A program made the position numbers and the translations under genes. DNA of 64,000 nt, from the NCBI GenBank assembly GCA_030562195.1, contig JAUJPP010000012.1, positions 15,438,001-15,502,000 on the forward strand, read 5' to 3'. Positions within the stretch are counted from its first letter, which is position 1, and every line of letters begins with the position of its first letter. This document shows positions 49,662 through 62,345 of the stretch, in pieces. Below the pieces are notes generated by a model. The model saw only the letters and a program-made list of their open reading frames with translations, was not told the DNA's origin and did no database searches. This DNA comes from Nipponacmea schrenckii. Taxonomy: Eukaryota > Mollusca > Gastropoda > Lottiidae.

Positions 49662-52546
49662 CTTAAAGAAAATTTGTAAAATTAGGAATTTAGTTCTATA
49701 AATAGTTAATGCAAATGCTTAGACATTAAACAATAAAAAACGAAGAGGATAAAGGTGAAAGTTTAATTTCATACAGCGTAGTTGCTTCTTGCTTTGGTGA
49801 GGTAGGTATATATTTAGTCCGAAACTTGCTGACTCTATTCTCGGCTGGGAGAGAGTCAGAAAAACTAGGCACCAAAAACTTGGGATTTTCCATACCTCCG
49901 CAGGTGGGGGTTAAGTATTTACATACCTCGAATCCACTAAACCTCGATATATTTGAACAGATGGATGTTTTTGTAGTCCAGTCCAGAATTTCTATCACTT
50001 GGTCGCCATCTCAAATTACGCGCATCGTGGTATGATTGAACTACAAAAACATCGATCTTTCCAACTAAATCGAGTTTTGGTGGATGTAAATACGTTTAAA
50101 ACCTCCACACCCGCGTCCAAGTAGCTATCAGAGGCTGGGAATAGAGTCAGCAAGTTTCGGACTTGTATATAGCATAATCTGTATTCGTGATACGATGCAA
50201 TCATTTATGTCAATGAGCTAAAGCTCAACACATTATTTAACTTGGTATTATTAGAACATGTGGCTGGAGTATAATGGCTGTACCTTTTCTTTTTCCAGAT
50301 GGTTCACTTTCTTCTGTAATTCTCCAATAGATTGGGCCATATCGTTCATAACCCGATGGTCACTGGTATCTGTAACTACTGGTCTCTTATCTCGACCACG
50401 TAACTCGACATCCTCTATTGACCGGACTTTACGAGTTAACAGTCCTATGGAATCTTGCATTTCTCTGTATTCTTTGGTACAAGACATACAAACTGAAACA
50501 GAATAACGTAATACTGGAATCACTTGTAATAAGAATGATAAGGTCTTCACATCTTTTTACTTCAAAAATGGTTGTAAAAAAGGATTTTATATACTGGCAT
50601 TGTGTTTTATTTTTGATAATTTTCAGACAAGATAGACAGAGGTCTATTACCATGTCAACAAAGGAGATCTTCTAAAACAAAAGCCGAAAATTGAACCTAT
50701 CACTGTTTCGAATGTTACATTTCTTTATTTTAGCTGGATATTAACTGCAGACAGGGGTGGGGCGGTTGTATGTCCCAATGGCATAAGCAGAATCAATTAG
50801 AAGAATCAATTAGCAAAATCAAGAAGAACGTAGTGCAATGTTCCAAATGAAACAAATTGACTTGATCAGTGCAACAACACCTTTTACTTACATTGACAAC
50901 TTTTCATGTCAGAATCTAAAGTAAAACCATCAGAACAAGCACATTCATAGCTTCCCTGCTGATTGAGACATTCTTGACTACAGCCGTGAGATCCAGCACA
51001 CTCATCTACATCTGAAACAGCAGATTAACAGAAGGATAAGCACCGAGAAAAATAGTCATTTTAAACAAATATTTAGTGTTAATGATTCAGAACTACATAA
51101 AGGCAATACATTGGTTGAAGTCCATGAATTTCAAACAAACTACCAACACTAGGCCTATACTATACTATATTAATTTACAATATTTCATTAAAGTCTGTCA
51201 AGAATTGTACCTTCTAACAAGGTAAAAACCCATTAAAGATTTTCAATAGGGTTCATCCTTGGGTGGTAATAAAAAAAATTCAGCAAGTTTCGTTAAAAAC
51301 CGAGCGATTAAGCAGATTTTTTCACATTCCGGAATCGATGGGGACCATATATCGCCAATGTGATAGATAAGACAACCAACAACATGTACGCTATTTTGGA
51401 CGTCTTACCTTTTGTACAGTTTGGTCCCGTCCAACCAGCTTTGCATTCACATTTATTAGGACCGACACATAAACCTCCAACACATCCTCTCTCACAAACA
51501 GCTGAAATTGTAAATAAGGCATTGATAAGTCAACAAGATAAACAAACTAAGAGACACAATTGTAATGCTTGCTTTTCAGTTAGTCAGATTTGACTATGAA
51601 TTCTCAATATAACTCCACATTTGGTTGCGAACCAATAACAGACAAGATGAGGAGAAATCAAAAGGGATTGTAAAAAGGGTTTCTTCATTTTGTATTTTCA
51701 CTGGAGACACTGATAGTGTCAATGTGCACCAACTCAGGTTTTTCTAAAATTTCAGTGGAATTGTAGAAACCACAGACGTCTCATTGAAAATTGGAAGTGC
51801 AATTGCTGATTCCGATGCAAATACAAAATTTAAAAATGCTCTTGACAATCTCTTCAAAACTGTTCTGGGGCCTTATTCTAGAAAGTAACTAAAGATGATT
51901 TTAATCTTCCAATCATCTGATTGCTTAATCAGTAAAATTTTATTAAGAAATCAGATAAGTGTTTAAGAGAATAATGACCTGGTGAACCCTGATACTTACG
52001 TTGTAAACATCCTGCATCATGAGGAGATATTCTCTTCCAACCAGGACAGCAGTTAGGTACTAATCTTAAGGATATTCTCATTCTGAACACTGTTCTGTAA
52101 GCTCGCTGGTATACAACCCTGTAAATGAAACAGTTTTCCTTCAAAGAACCATCAGAGAAGACTTTCAGTAGTTCAATAATTAAGCCTATTATCTCATCCG
52201 CGCTGGTCGTTTGAAATTTATACGTTTTGCGCATTTTCTGAAAAGGAGTTTTTGCTTAAACAGATCTATAAACTTGTGGTTTTCTGGGTTCTCACCCAAC
52301 ATTTGTTATTATTTTCTGTGGAATTTTAAATCTTCAAATAAACCTCAGACAATTAAGTTTCTGCTTTGGTTAAGAGGTGAATAGTTAAGTTACCGTCTTA
52401 TTGTTTGTAATTCTCACCTAAATCGTGGGCAACGTCCATACCCATCAGAACATCTCTCTGATGACTGTCTATGTACTGACCTCCAATATGATTGTCTTAC
52501 TGGTACTGGTTGAGCCTGTTGTGTCTGTTGCATACATACATGTCGT
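49430..52546 (-). CDS. Second EGFL7-like gene (- strand), six of its exons
   Basis: Exons in transcript order: 52546-52418, 52118-52000, 51501-51409, 51011-50892, 50492-50284 and 49661-49430. All have GT-AG borders and consistent phases. Domains are an EMI ([20 protein letters not shown] then [15 protein letters not shown]), an EGF ([19 protein letters not shown]), a Ca-binding EGF ([20 protein letters not shown]), and a coiled coil ending [18 protein letters not shown]. That last block is almost the same as the C-terminus of vertebrate EGFL7. The signal-peptide exon must lie beyond 52546, and a last exon starting within a Cys codon must lie below 49430. Neither was found. The gene is convergent with, and a paralogue of, the + strand gene ending at 45456. 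Confidence 0.82.
50284..50492 (-). CDS. EGFL7-like gene (-), first coiled-coil exon
   Basis: Acceptor TTCTGTTTCAG before 50492; donor AAAAG|GTACAG at 50284/50283, a weaker donor. It reads [20 protein letters not shown], then a charged stretch and [15 protein letters not shown]. It corresponds to exon 6 (and part of exon 7) of the + gene, fused without an intron. Confidence 0.78.
50892..51011 (-). CDS. EGFL7-like gene (-), calcium-binding EGF exon
   Basis: Acceptor GCTGTTTCAG before 51011; donor CAAT|GTAAGT at 50892/50891. It reads [20 protein letters not shown], then [19 protein letters not shown], with the D-x-D-E-C calcium site. It is 120 nt. Confidence 0.88.
51175..51315 (-). mobile_element. 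HINE core-repeat fragment in an intron
   Basis: AAGTCTGTCAAGAATTGTAC, TTTTCAATAGGGTTCATCCT and TGGGTGGTAATAAA match one core unit of the element at 48025-49424 in the same orientation. It has no ends, so it is a remnant. It is in an intron of the - gene. Confidence 0.65.
51409..51501 (-). CDS. EGFL7-like gene (-), EGF-like exon
   Basis: Acceptor TACAATTTCAG before 51501; donor AAAG|GTAAGA at 51409/51408. It reads [20 protein letters not shown], then AGWTGPNC, a normal six-Cys EGF. It is three bases shorter than the + paralogue and has no extra Cys. Confidence 0.85.
52000..52118 (-). CDS. EGFL7-like gene (-), EMI C-terminal half
   Basis: Acceptor TTCATTTACAG before 52118; donor CAAC|GTAAGT at 52000/51999. 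It reads [20 protein letters not shown], then [18 protein letters not shown] and CCPGWKR match vertebrate EGFL7 more closely than the + paralogue does. It is 119 nt. Confidence 0.86.
52418..52546 (-). CDS. EGFL7-like gene (-), EMI N-terminal half
   Basis: Acceptor TATAATTTCAG before 52546; donor TTTAG|GTGAG at 52418/52417. It reads [20 protein letters not shown], then [15 protein letters not shown]. The first base completes a codon from an unseen upstream exon, the same phase as exon 2 of the + gene. Confidence 0.82.
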
Positions 52547-55500
52547 CTGAAATTATAAAATAAATTTATGTAGACACTTGAATCCAAAAACAAACAGAAC
52601 TTTAATATGAAGACACCCTTTCGTGGAGTAAACACATCGCATGGCTCGTTTGAATCCATAAGTATTATACTGAAGGATATATTCAGGTTTTGAAATTGCA
52701 ATCAACCAAATACAGCAGCTGAACCTGTAATATCCTTGTGTATTGGACCTAGTTCTGACCCATTTAAAATAAAGAGTTTATAGTTTGTCAGGCAAGGTAC
52801 ACATACATTCACACAGTTGCTTTGTTAATTGTTTATATTCTATAATGAGCAGCATGTGTCATAATGATTAACCTGTCAAGTTTCTCTTCTATAATCTGAA
52901 AGAATGTTCGATGTAAAGTCGGAACAAAATTAGTATTTTTGTGATCAATGGGACAAAGGATTATCTCCCAACTCTTCTTATTTTCTACTTTTCCCACACA
53001 GTTTCTTTTAATTTACAATTCGGCTAGAATTTAACCTGTAGCGTTAAGATATGGTAATTAACTCATTAGAATAATATAATTAGGATTGCACTTAAATAAC
53101 GATGGTATGGCTAGTAAAGTGAATCGGCTAATGCTTTCACAAATAGCAGTACTTGCACTTTAGGCCGAGACACTCTGCATACTTATATATACATATATAT
53201 ATCGATTCACTGGGATGTAAAAGGGAGCTAAATGCATCCCTGAACGTATGTTAAGAAGGTTACTAAAACAAAACCTAACCGTTTAACCACTGAAACTATA
53301 AGCATTGCGTAAAGTTTGTTAAGTTTAGAAAACTAATGAACGGATTTAAGCAAATTTAAATTGTAAAATAATTTTCGAGATGTGTGTTCTGAATGTGTTA
53401 ATAATGAGCGGAACACCAAAATTAATAACTAAAGTTAACAATTTTCAAAGTTTCAATTTCAATTAAATCCTTTAAAACAAATTCTGTTCTTCAAGTACTG
53501 TATGTATTACACATTATCACCACTGGTGGAACAGGCTTCCTGAAACTTAGCAGTACTTCTGCAGTAGTTGAGGTTCAAGGGTATGAGTGGGTCGAGCCCA
53601 CCAAAATTTTGATGTACGATTTGATGCATTCTGACAATACTTGGCCCAAATTGTATATAAATCGTATATCGATATTTCGTAGGAGTGTAAATGGAGGTAC
53701 AAAGTGTTTCTGTGTATCTGTACTAGCCTTGAGTATCAAATGCTTAATTTCGTTTTGCCTCCGGAATCTTTCCAACATCATATTTACCATATTAAAAGTA
53801 ATTGCTTGTCGCACTTGTATGTCAATAAGACACGTTTATCTTAACTACCGATTTAACCTTCACAGTTGAATTCTATGTCAAATTTCTAATTTTACACATT
53901 TTTACATAATCGGGCTTCTATCTGTGAACAACTGTGCAATTCAATTAAATTCAAGTGTCTTCAGGGACTCGTTACATTAGTTACGTATGCGAATTTATAA
54001 GTGAATTATGACCATATGTAATTTTTCACTGAAATTCGCAAAATTCAACCAAAATCTTATCAACACAGAGACCTAGAGTGCGAATCATTGAGGATGATAA
54101 ATAAGCTATTTTTGTACTCGGATCCAAGATCGACAACCGACCAATTTCCCTACGTAAGCAAATTACCCCAACTATTACTTGCCTCTCCGAGCGATCCAGG
54201 TAGATTTTGAAATGGGTGGAAATGCTGGTCTTCATACCCTCCATAGATGTTTTAACGGAATTTGTGAAGATGTCATTAATTTTGGACTCTTTCACCAACA
54301 CGCTCGATTACTATATATTTATTTCACCCTCTTTGATAAATACTTTTATCACATAACTGCAAACAAAACAGCACACACATCTACTCTCATATTTTCTTGC
54401 AAAAAAATTGTACATTAATGACGTAAAACACCCTTTCTATGGTAAATACAGACTTAAAAGTATATATTATGTTTTATGGCTACGCTAATTCAATTAAATC
54501 CCCCAATTAGAAAAAGGTTAGAAAAAGCTCCGTTCTCACAGTCAAACAGCATTAAATCATACTTTGTGAATCTTAAAACGGTAGAGGTACAACTTAAATC
54601 TAACTTTTCGCTTCATAAAAATGCACAAAAAATTTGTTTTATTTTTCAAATAAAATGTTAAAATCCACAAGGCCAAGATTAAGTTATTTAACAGCTGTTC
54701 TGTAACGGAAAGGTTTGAACTTCATCTGGGATGGATAATGAAAGAGAGAAGTCACTCGGCTATTGCTTTTGCTTATTAAAATTGTGATTACATGAACGTT
54801 TTTTTTTTTGTCTTCTTTTAAACGAGATAAATTATTAATTAAGTTCATCTACGATTCAATAAAAATCAAATTTTTTTATATGAGATGGATATAAACATTT
54901 ACCAAAATAAAACGATTCTTAAATAAATTACAATAATTTGTCTATTTAATTTTAAGCAAACTTTAAGTCATTCATAAATAAATCAAATTTGATATAAAAA
55001 TGAATCGTTCAACACTTAGCATGAGGTATTGTTTGTTGAGTTTAACACAAACGTGTCATAATTAAAGCTTTCTCTCACGACATAACGTGACCTCGTACCC
55101 AATTGGGTACGACTCAGGGACCCGGTGACACAATATGTCTTAATCTGTTCTTGTATTAATATAATTTCGCACATTTTCACTAAGTAAATATGATTTATTT
55201 CAAATATGAGTAAATATTAACCACTAATCTGTGGATAGGAGAGATTCGCACGTTTAGGTGTTTTGTATATAAAAAATCTTAAGGAGGGTTCGCGACATAC
55301 TTTTAGACTGCAAAAATATTATCTTCATCCATGTGATTAACAACACTGGTGTCGAAAATCCAGATGATTTCGAACTATGTTGTGCTGAATAGAACGCCTA
55401 TCATTATTTCAATGAGTCTATATATCATGCTATAGCATATATTCGTCTAATGCAGAGCTTCTCAACCTTTTAATGAAATTCATCCATTGGCGAAATGTGT

Positions 55501-58500
55501 CGTAAGTTTTAACCCATCTTTTGGCGGTTTTGTTACTGTGGAGGGCAAGCTCTGCAGGCTCGAAGCCACTGGAGGAGGGTGTAGGAAGCGTTCTCCTCCC
55601 TGGGAAATTTTGAAACTTAGGATCAATTTCCGGACATCTAGGACTTCCAGGCAGCCATTTCCTTTAATGGGGCACGCCCTTTATCTCGGATAATCTGATC
55701 CGCGCTTGGAAATACAATACGAAAGCACAAATAAAAGATTTCAAACAAAGCTCCTTGGTAGACAATCACCAAGAGGTCAGTCGAAGACAGTATTAAACGA
55801 CATTCCTTGTAGTCAAAGCGGCATAACCATATTACTTATTCGTTGAAATATAAAGATTCAACGACCAAGACGTGCAAGATTGCAGTAAAAACTGTTAACC
55901 ATTGCATTAGTGGTATAAACCTACGTTTGGTCTATAGATAGATCACAGTAGCATAATTTGAGGTCTGGATTCAATATCTCAGTCATTCAATGCATTTACA
56001 AAGGGCTAGGTTTCAAATGTTCATTCCAATTAGCCAAAATACCACGAGAATACGTTCAGTTATCTCACCGTGCCAAAAAGGGACTTATGATTTTTACATC
56101 AAGGTTTGTTTGGAAATGATTATCGCGAAAAATAGACGTTTAGTCTAGACAGAGCTATTACGAGAGCAATTTTCAGCTCAATAACACATTGATGATAACA
56201 ATTGGTGGGAAGACACAGCGGGAACTCTTGAAAAGGATTTAATTCTACAGGAGAAAATAAGACTAATTTTATCTTTATATAATCAGGCTTGGACAATGAA
56301 ATAAATCGAGTTTTAAGTCATACCCTTCTGTACCTAATGGTGAAGGACAACGCTATGAAGTGTGAACTATGATCAAACTTAAATCGGGTAGTCTTCTTTT
56401 TTAGTGGTTTCCAAAAACCAAAGACGCACACGGACCTCCAGTTCATTGTCTCACCCTTTTTGCATGTCAGCCACTCCCACATCAAGCGGGTTCACAGAAA
56501 TCGTAAATTATAATTTTATACGACTTTATTCTTCTATTAAGAAGTTTATCGGAAGTGACATAAACCATGAAAAACTCAAGATTCGAGTCGGCGACTAAAA
56601 TCGACGATTAGGACTGTTCGTGTGCCCACACCATAACTCACACTCACGTTGTAAACGGGGTACGGTTTATTGATTCCCCGCAGTAACTATATACTATTTC
56701 TATTTCAGGTGATAAAACCCTAAATAAATGAAATGATGAAAATCATGTCCAGAATTGAGTAACCAATGGTCCTATGTACAATGCTATTTAAAAATAAAAA
56801 GGGTTCATAATACACACCGTGTAAACCAGTTGAATATAAAAAAATACCGGAACAATTAAATGCAGAAAAGAAGTTGTATTTTAAACCGGATGTATTGAAT
56901 CATAGAATTATACATCTAATAGAGGAAACACACTCGCCATAACAACTCAATGAATTAATCATAAGCCTAAAATAGCAACTTATTTCTTTGTCAATGATCG
57001 AAATAGAAACATCCTAACATAATCACTTAAAGGTTAAACGCAGGTATTGTCAGCTGCATTACACATGAGAGACTTACTGCTGGTAATGCTTCGGCCAGGA
57101 CCACAAACTCCTTTTCGTGGCCAATAAATTGTCTCTAGATCCATAATGTTATCGTTTTGTAACATATGATTGTGCCAAGGAAAATAATATACCAACATAT
57201 TCCATAGGACCAGAGGAACGTCTGTTGATGTACCTTTAAAGGATTCCCAGAACGAGACTTAAGACCCTAGTTGTCAACAGCTAGAACTCGATTTATGCTG
57301 GCGACATATGTTTCGGATGTAAATTCTTCTGGAATCTGTCATCAAGGTACCGATGTTTCTCCTATCACTTTTCAATGCTGCAGTTATCGCCAGTTATCGA
57401 TTAACAAGCCTGAAGGTGTTATTCATTCAACTGTAGAATATTTCAGGTTATCTTTTAAATAGTGGTCTTACACTGATATTGTTGTTGAGATAGGGAGGCC
57501 AACATCGTTCGGATGGGAATGAACTGTGCAACAGGTTGTATACGACATAGAACCATCTAAGTTGAACCACGCGAGGGCTTTTCCCTCATTGCACACTACA
57601 TGCCTATTAATACCTATTGATATCTTCATTGGAACAGTTGACGAAATGCAGGACGATACATAAAATTCCATTTATATTTTATGTTTTAATTGTACATCAA
57701 GTGAGAAACTGATCACACGAGAACAGAAATAAAATGGCAATTTTTTCTTCACGCAAAGAAAATAAATGGTAATATTCGTCTCACAGACGTTTATAATCAG
57801 CATACATAAATCAGTGTTAATTATTTGAAATTTTGAGATTTAATGTATTTCTCCACCTAATCACACCACAACACGCCAAATAATATTTTAGCTATGTTTA
57901 TTTTAATTTTATTAGCAAAGTAAACAAGCTTTAATTTTACGAGGTTTTTTGATTGGACTCGATTGTGAAAGTTATGGTGACATGCGATTATAAGATTCTG
58001 TTAGAGGAAACATACATATAGCTAAATAACGAGAGATAGATTGTCTGGAGTAAGGAGAGCCTGAAATCCTCAGTTATTCGATGAAGCTCTTAGAGTTCAG
58101 GTATAAAACACTTTAATTTGAGCTTGTTAAAACACGTACTGTAATGTTGTGTTAGCTGCATAGAACATCCATAGAACATGGTCAAATTGAATGAGCTGCC
58201 GAAGGCTGTCATGATGAATTTGGCACCTTGACCAATGTATTCATATCACCGTAACTGCAGTGGGTCCATCGTTAATTGCTTATATTTCCACTGTCTATTG
58301 TACATGTATTCTATTTACGGAGTTTCCGATTAAATTCCACGTCAGAAGGGTTGCCGGGTAAAAATAAGGCCTAAACAGAAGCCATGTTGCGAGTTTTAGT
58401 TTAAGCATACGCTATGAAAAAAGTCCCGAACATTCCGCTTCAGTAAAGGGCAGCAATTAAAAAAAGAAAAGTTTATTTTTCTTCTATATTTTAATGATAT

Positions 58501-61259
58501 ATAAATCTTGACATCATTTTAATAAGATGTACAAATAATCAACAAATATTGCCATGTGACCAAGAGAAAACAAATAGGCCCTATCGTCAATGCACCAAAA
58601 TGGCGGCTAGTAAACAAAAATATCAACGATTGAAAAGACTAAGCGATAGCCTTAGCATTAACAAAAGTGAATTAATATGTGTAAAATTGAAACATGTGTA
58701 AAATTGAACGATTTAGCTGTGTGTTTAGCTTATGTGATATTCTTTATTGGACCCTGGACGCCTAAATTCAAAGTGCAGTTTGTGAACGTGGAACTGGAAC
58801 TGTTAAAAAAAACCTGGGTGTGTGAAGCTTACCATGTCAATTGACATAGTTTGGGAATTAATTTGTTGACATGAGATGCCGAAAATTGATCCTAGCAAAC
58901 TTTCCATATTCGAAAATTTCAATTTCCATCTTGATTTCATCTGTTTTAATCCATAAAATATTGACATTGGCAGATAGGCATAGTCAAAAACCCTACTAAG
59001 GTTATTGTATTCTTACGCGCTCAAGAATTTGAGCACGTGTCTCACTGCAGTTTACGTGAATTTCAATGCGTTTCTTGTAGAAGTGTTTATCACGAGAAAT
59101 ACAGTGAGAGTGGAAATAGTATGTCGTATGTGAGCCACTATGAAAAAGATAGCCTGAAGTATTTTCGAAGAATTTAAGTTCATTAAAAATTTCTTTCTAC
59201 AAGCTTGTCCTTAGTCATATCTCATACCTATTGGAAACGATTTGAATAAAAAAAAAGTTGCACATATCGGCGAAAGGAATTTACCGAAATTCACCTTCGT
59301 GTGTTCATATACAGATTTGTTTTTTATTGGAAGTCCCAAATCTTTACTTTCTCTTCAAATCAGTTTGTCTTTCAGAGAATACACACAATTTTGTTGCTTC
59401 AGTAATGTAAACCATTTCATAAAAGGCATTTGTGTGAAAGCGAATCAAAACAGTTCAGCAAACAGCAAGCTGCAGGTTCGTGCAGAATGCCTTTAGGGGT
59501 GGGCTGAATCGAAATCATCTGGGAGTAATTTCACGCTAGGGGGTTTACCAAATTTAATTCAAATTCTTAAACATCCTAAATTACCGAAGGCATGAAAAAG
59601 GCTGTTACAGTACATAGCTGAAAGGTGTTTCTCGACGTTTTTAGTCTCAATTGAACTAATTACTTACAACTGATTCAAGATTTCTTTTCGTTAACAACAG
59701 TTGGAAATGGATGGCATGTTTTTATATGCATTTTTATTCCTTAATTTGCTTTTTGAAAAATCAACATTTTGTTGGGTTAAAAAAAAAATAGTATTATGCT
59801 GTGTGTCGACAGGAAATTGTCATGTATGTTTGAATGGGAGTAGAGAGTTTAATAGAAAACATGAGATTTGATAGACTCAGCCTGTCTGTTGCCTTTCTCA
59901 ACTGTCATATCATATAGCCCAACCATTACCACTGAGGTTTTGACGATAAACTAATAGTTTATAATAAGTCTGTCTTTCCTCGAGTCCATGAATGATTTGG
60001 GTTGTGATGATACCTACGTTCGTCTGAGTAATTTCCACGTAAGAACCATACGTAAAATGATGGTTAACATCGAAAATACATTCACAGCCCCCGAGGGATT
60101 AGAAATCTTGATTTGTGAAGATGGTTTTCTTATCGTTGGTATCTCTGTAAATGACAGACAATCATTGTTATGGTCGGTACAATCTGTCTTTGTCGACTGA
60201 GTAACATGATTACCATACCAAAACTACTGTTTCAGTAACTGACAAAATTTCAAAGAAGATGTTTTATTTTTCTATTGGCACCATTAAGATAAGCTGACCG
60301 AGTTAAGGCAATATGGTGATACATCGCTAAACAGTCGAGTCAAACACTTTGTTCGCTGCGACCGAAATCATAAGATCTTATTTATTAACTTCTTTATCAA
60401 CTACTTTTCAACTTCATCATTTATTACTTGCCCTCTTTGACCTGGAAGAAGTTATTAATCCGGTCGACCCAGTCGAGTGTGAGTTATCTGAACCAACATT
60501 TTAAAGAATCTAAACGGTTAACTTTGTAACCTATGCATATTTATGCTTTATTCTTAACGAAGCAATTGTACTGGAGTGTGGGTTATCTGCGCCAGATCAA
60601 TGCCAAAGTGTTTTTCCAAGTATTCCCGAGAATCCAAGCGGCTATCCTTGTAAGCGTTGGTTCTTTATGTTACACTCGCTTTGCGCAGGTTTGTCTACTA
60701 AACATATTCAAACCTTAATGTAACAAAGTGAAGCTGCGTGTACTACTTTACAATAGATTTTTCGATCTAAGGAAATGATGGCATTCCAATGATTCCGGAA
60801 GTGACGAAAATACTGAAGAGATTTCGGATGTGACGTTTATCCTTCACTCTATTTTGAAACGTAATTTATCGAGCGTACATATATTGTTATTCGACCAGAT
60901 CAACTTTCAAATAAAAAAAAAACTATCTAACCGAGAAACGTGAGAGGTTATTCCGACACAGCTGTAAGTAATTTCAAGTACATCGTCAATTTACTAGTGT
61001 ATTATTACCATTATTACAGTCAAGTAGTTGAGGTAATGGTAGGAAATAAGTCAAATTAGACAATAATAGCCCTACTGACCTAATGACTATGAGTAACTTA
61101 ATAAATCAAGCCAATACTTAAATTATGAACCAAATATCAAATAGTGGTTCTCAACAACCAAAGGTTATTGCGATAGTCAAAAACATCTAAAAACAGTCAT
61201 AAGCCGGACATTTAGCTGAAAATACCTCTTAACTTTATACATCCTGGTATCTGCTAGAA
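52547..61259. other. Right-hand AT-rich region, presumably upstream/intron 1 of the - EGFL7-like gene; SINE remnants
   Basis: I found no convincing exon on either strand. 52783-52824 resembles a HINE end (TTGTCAGGCAAGGTACACAT). 56290-56480 and about 57500-57620 resemble the SINE body, the first in - and the second in + orientation (GTTCGGATGGGAATGAACTG; CCCTCATTGCACACTACATG). The signal-peptide exon of the - gene should be here or beyond the window. Short open frames in it show no family features. Confidence 0.45.
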
Positions 61260-62345
61260 AACTGGATCCAAATTGACCCGACGATGCTTCGGGTAAACGA
61301 TTCGCCCCTTCGTTCGCAAGCTTTTTTCACGGTAGAGTGGGAACTACTACTTGGCCCGTTTGAACCATTTTTACGGGCGGTTGACATGTTCCTGGTTTGA
61401 ACTTATTCTATAGATCAGTTTTGGACTTCTTCGAAATTCTCTTCAATAACCCTCCGTCCAAACTAACGACCAACGTCAGTCACAAAAGCATAGACTTTCT
61501 CGATACCACTGACTTTAAAGGAGATTCCATAGCAGAGACTAATAAATTAGATATTAAGGTGTATTTTAGAAACCGATACTCATAAACATTTGCATAAGTG
61601 ATCAATACATTCTGACACTGCATACGACTCGCTACCACAATCAGAGATAGTCGGGCGCCCTTTTTGTTATCAATTGAATCTTGACAACCATTCACCAATC
61701 TAATTAAAATATAGACCTAACTTTCGTCCGTATTTTATTAGTTTCGTTTCGAATGTTTTTATTAGCTATTGGCTTTGTACGTAACCACTATAGTTAGGTC
61801 TGCCCTTCAAAACGAACGACCTTTGACCTTACTCAGTTTTAACCAATCACGTGGCTTCCTTTCCCTGCGACAGGATGATGTGACGCGAACAAGTGATGCT
61901 TTCTGAGACGTATTAGACTAGCTTATCAAGTCTGTTCAAACCGAATATATATTAATTCTATTTAATGGATTCAAATAGACACCGAAGAAGATTTATACTA
62001 AAAGAAATGTGTGTTTGATATGTGGAATGGCCTTTGTACCAGGGTTTTACATTGGCTGTTCTGTATCAGTTCAAATTAAGTGGATCGGTTAAAAAAGAGG
62101 TCATTAGGTCAAAGCTGAGTTAGGTCAAAGGTCGATCGAACAGTCCGTATTGAAGTGTTAGACCTAACTGTAGTTCACAAATCCAATAGCTAATAAAAAT
62201 ATTCGAAACGAAACTAATAAAATACGAACAAAAATTAGACTGACCATTCACTGGACGATATTACTCTTACCTCAATTGCGCGCATGGAAATCAATCTGCT
62301 GGAAGATGGAACTACCAAATTCATCCAATCTAGGTAATCTCATTG
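61260..62345 (+). mobile_element. Penelope-like element 4, rearranged fragment
   Basis: Three pieces. 61270-61600 (+) has GKRFAPSFA, FFEILFNNPPSK-like and SHKSIDFLDTTDFKGDSIAE segments, the same subfamily as PLE 3. About 61600-61690 is inverted; its - strand reads SDCGSESYAVSEYIDH-like sequence (GATTGTGGTAGCGAGTCGTA), which belongs upstream in the reverse transcriptase. 62244-62335 (+) has DDITLTSIARMEINLLEDGT, part of the C-terminal region. Between the last two lies a foldback transposon. Stops and frameshifts are frequent, and it is a dead copy. Confidence 0.8.
61712..62240. mobile_element. Foldback DNA transposon with long terminal inverted repeats
   Basis: The left end (CGTATTTTATTAGTTTCGTT then TCGAATGTTTTTATTAGC) is the near-perfect complement of the right end (GCTAATAAAAATATTCGAAA then CGAAACTAATAAAATACG). 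The inverted repeats extend inwards to about 150 bp with GTTAGGTCT and CGACCTTTGACCT segments at both ends. About 530 bp in total, non-coding. It splits the PLE 4 fragment. A clear target duplication was not identified. Confidence 0.8.

Noticed and set aside
55487..55693. 68-residue ORF with GG- and R-rich segments
   Set aside because: It looks like a decayed interspersed repeat and has no family pattern or splice context.
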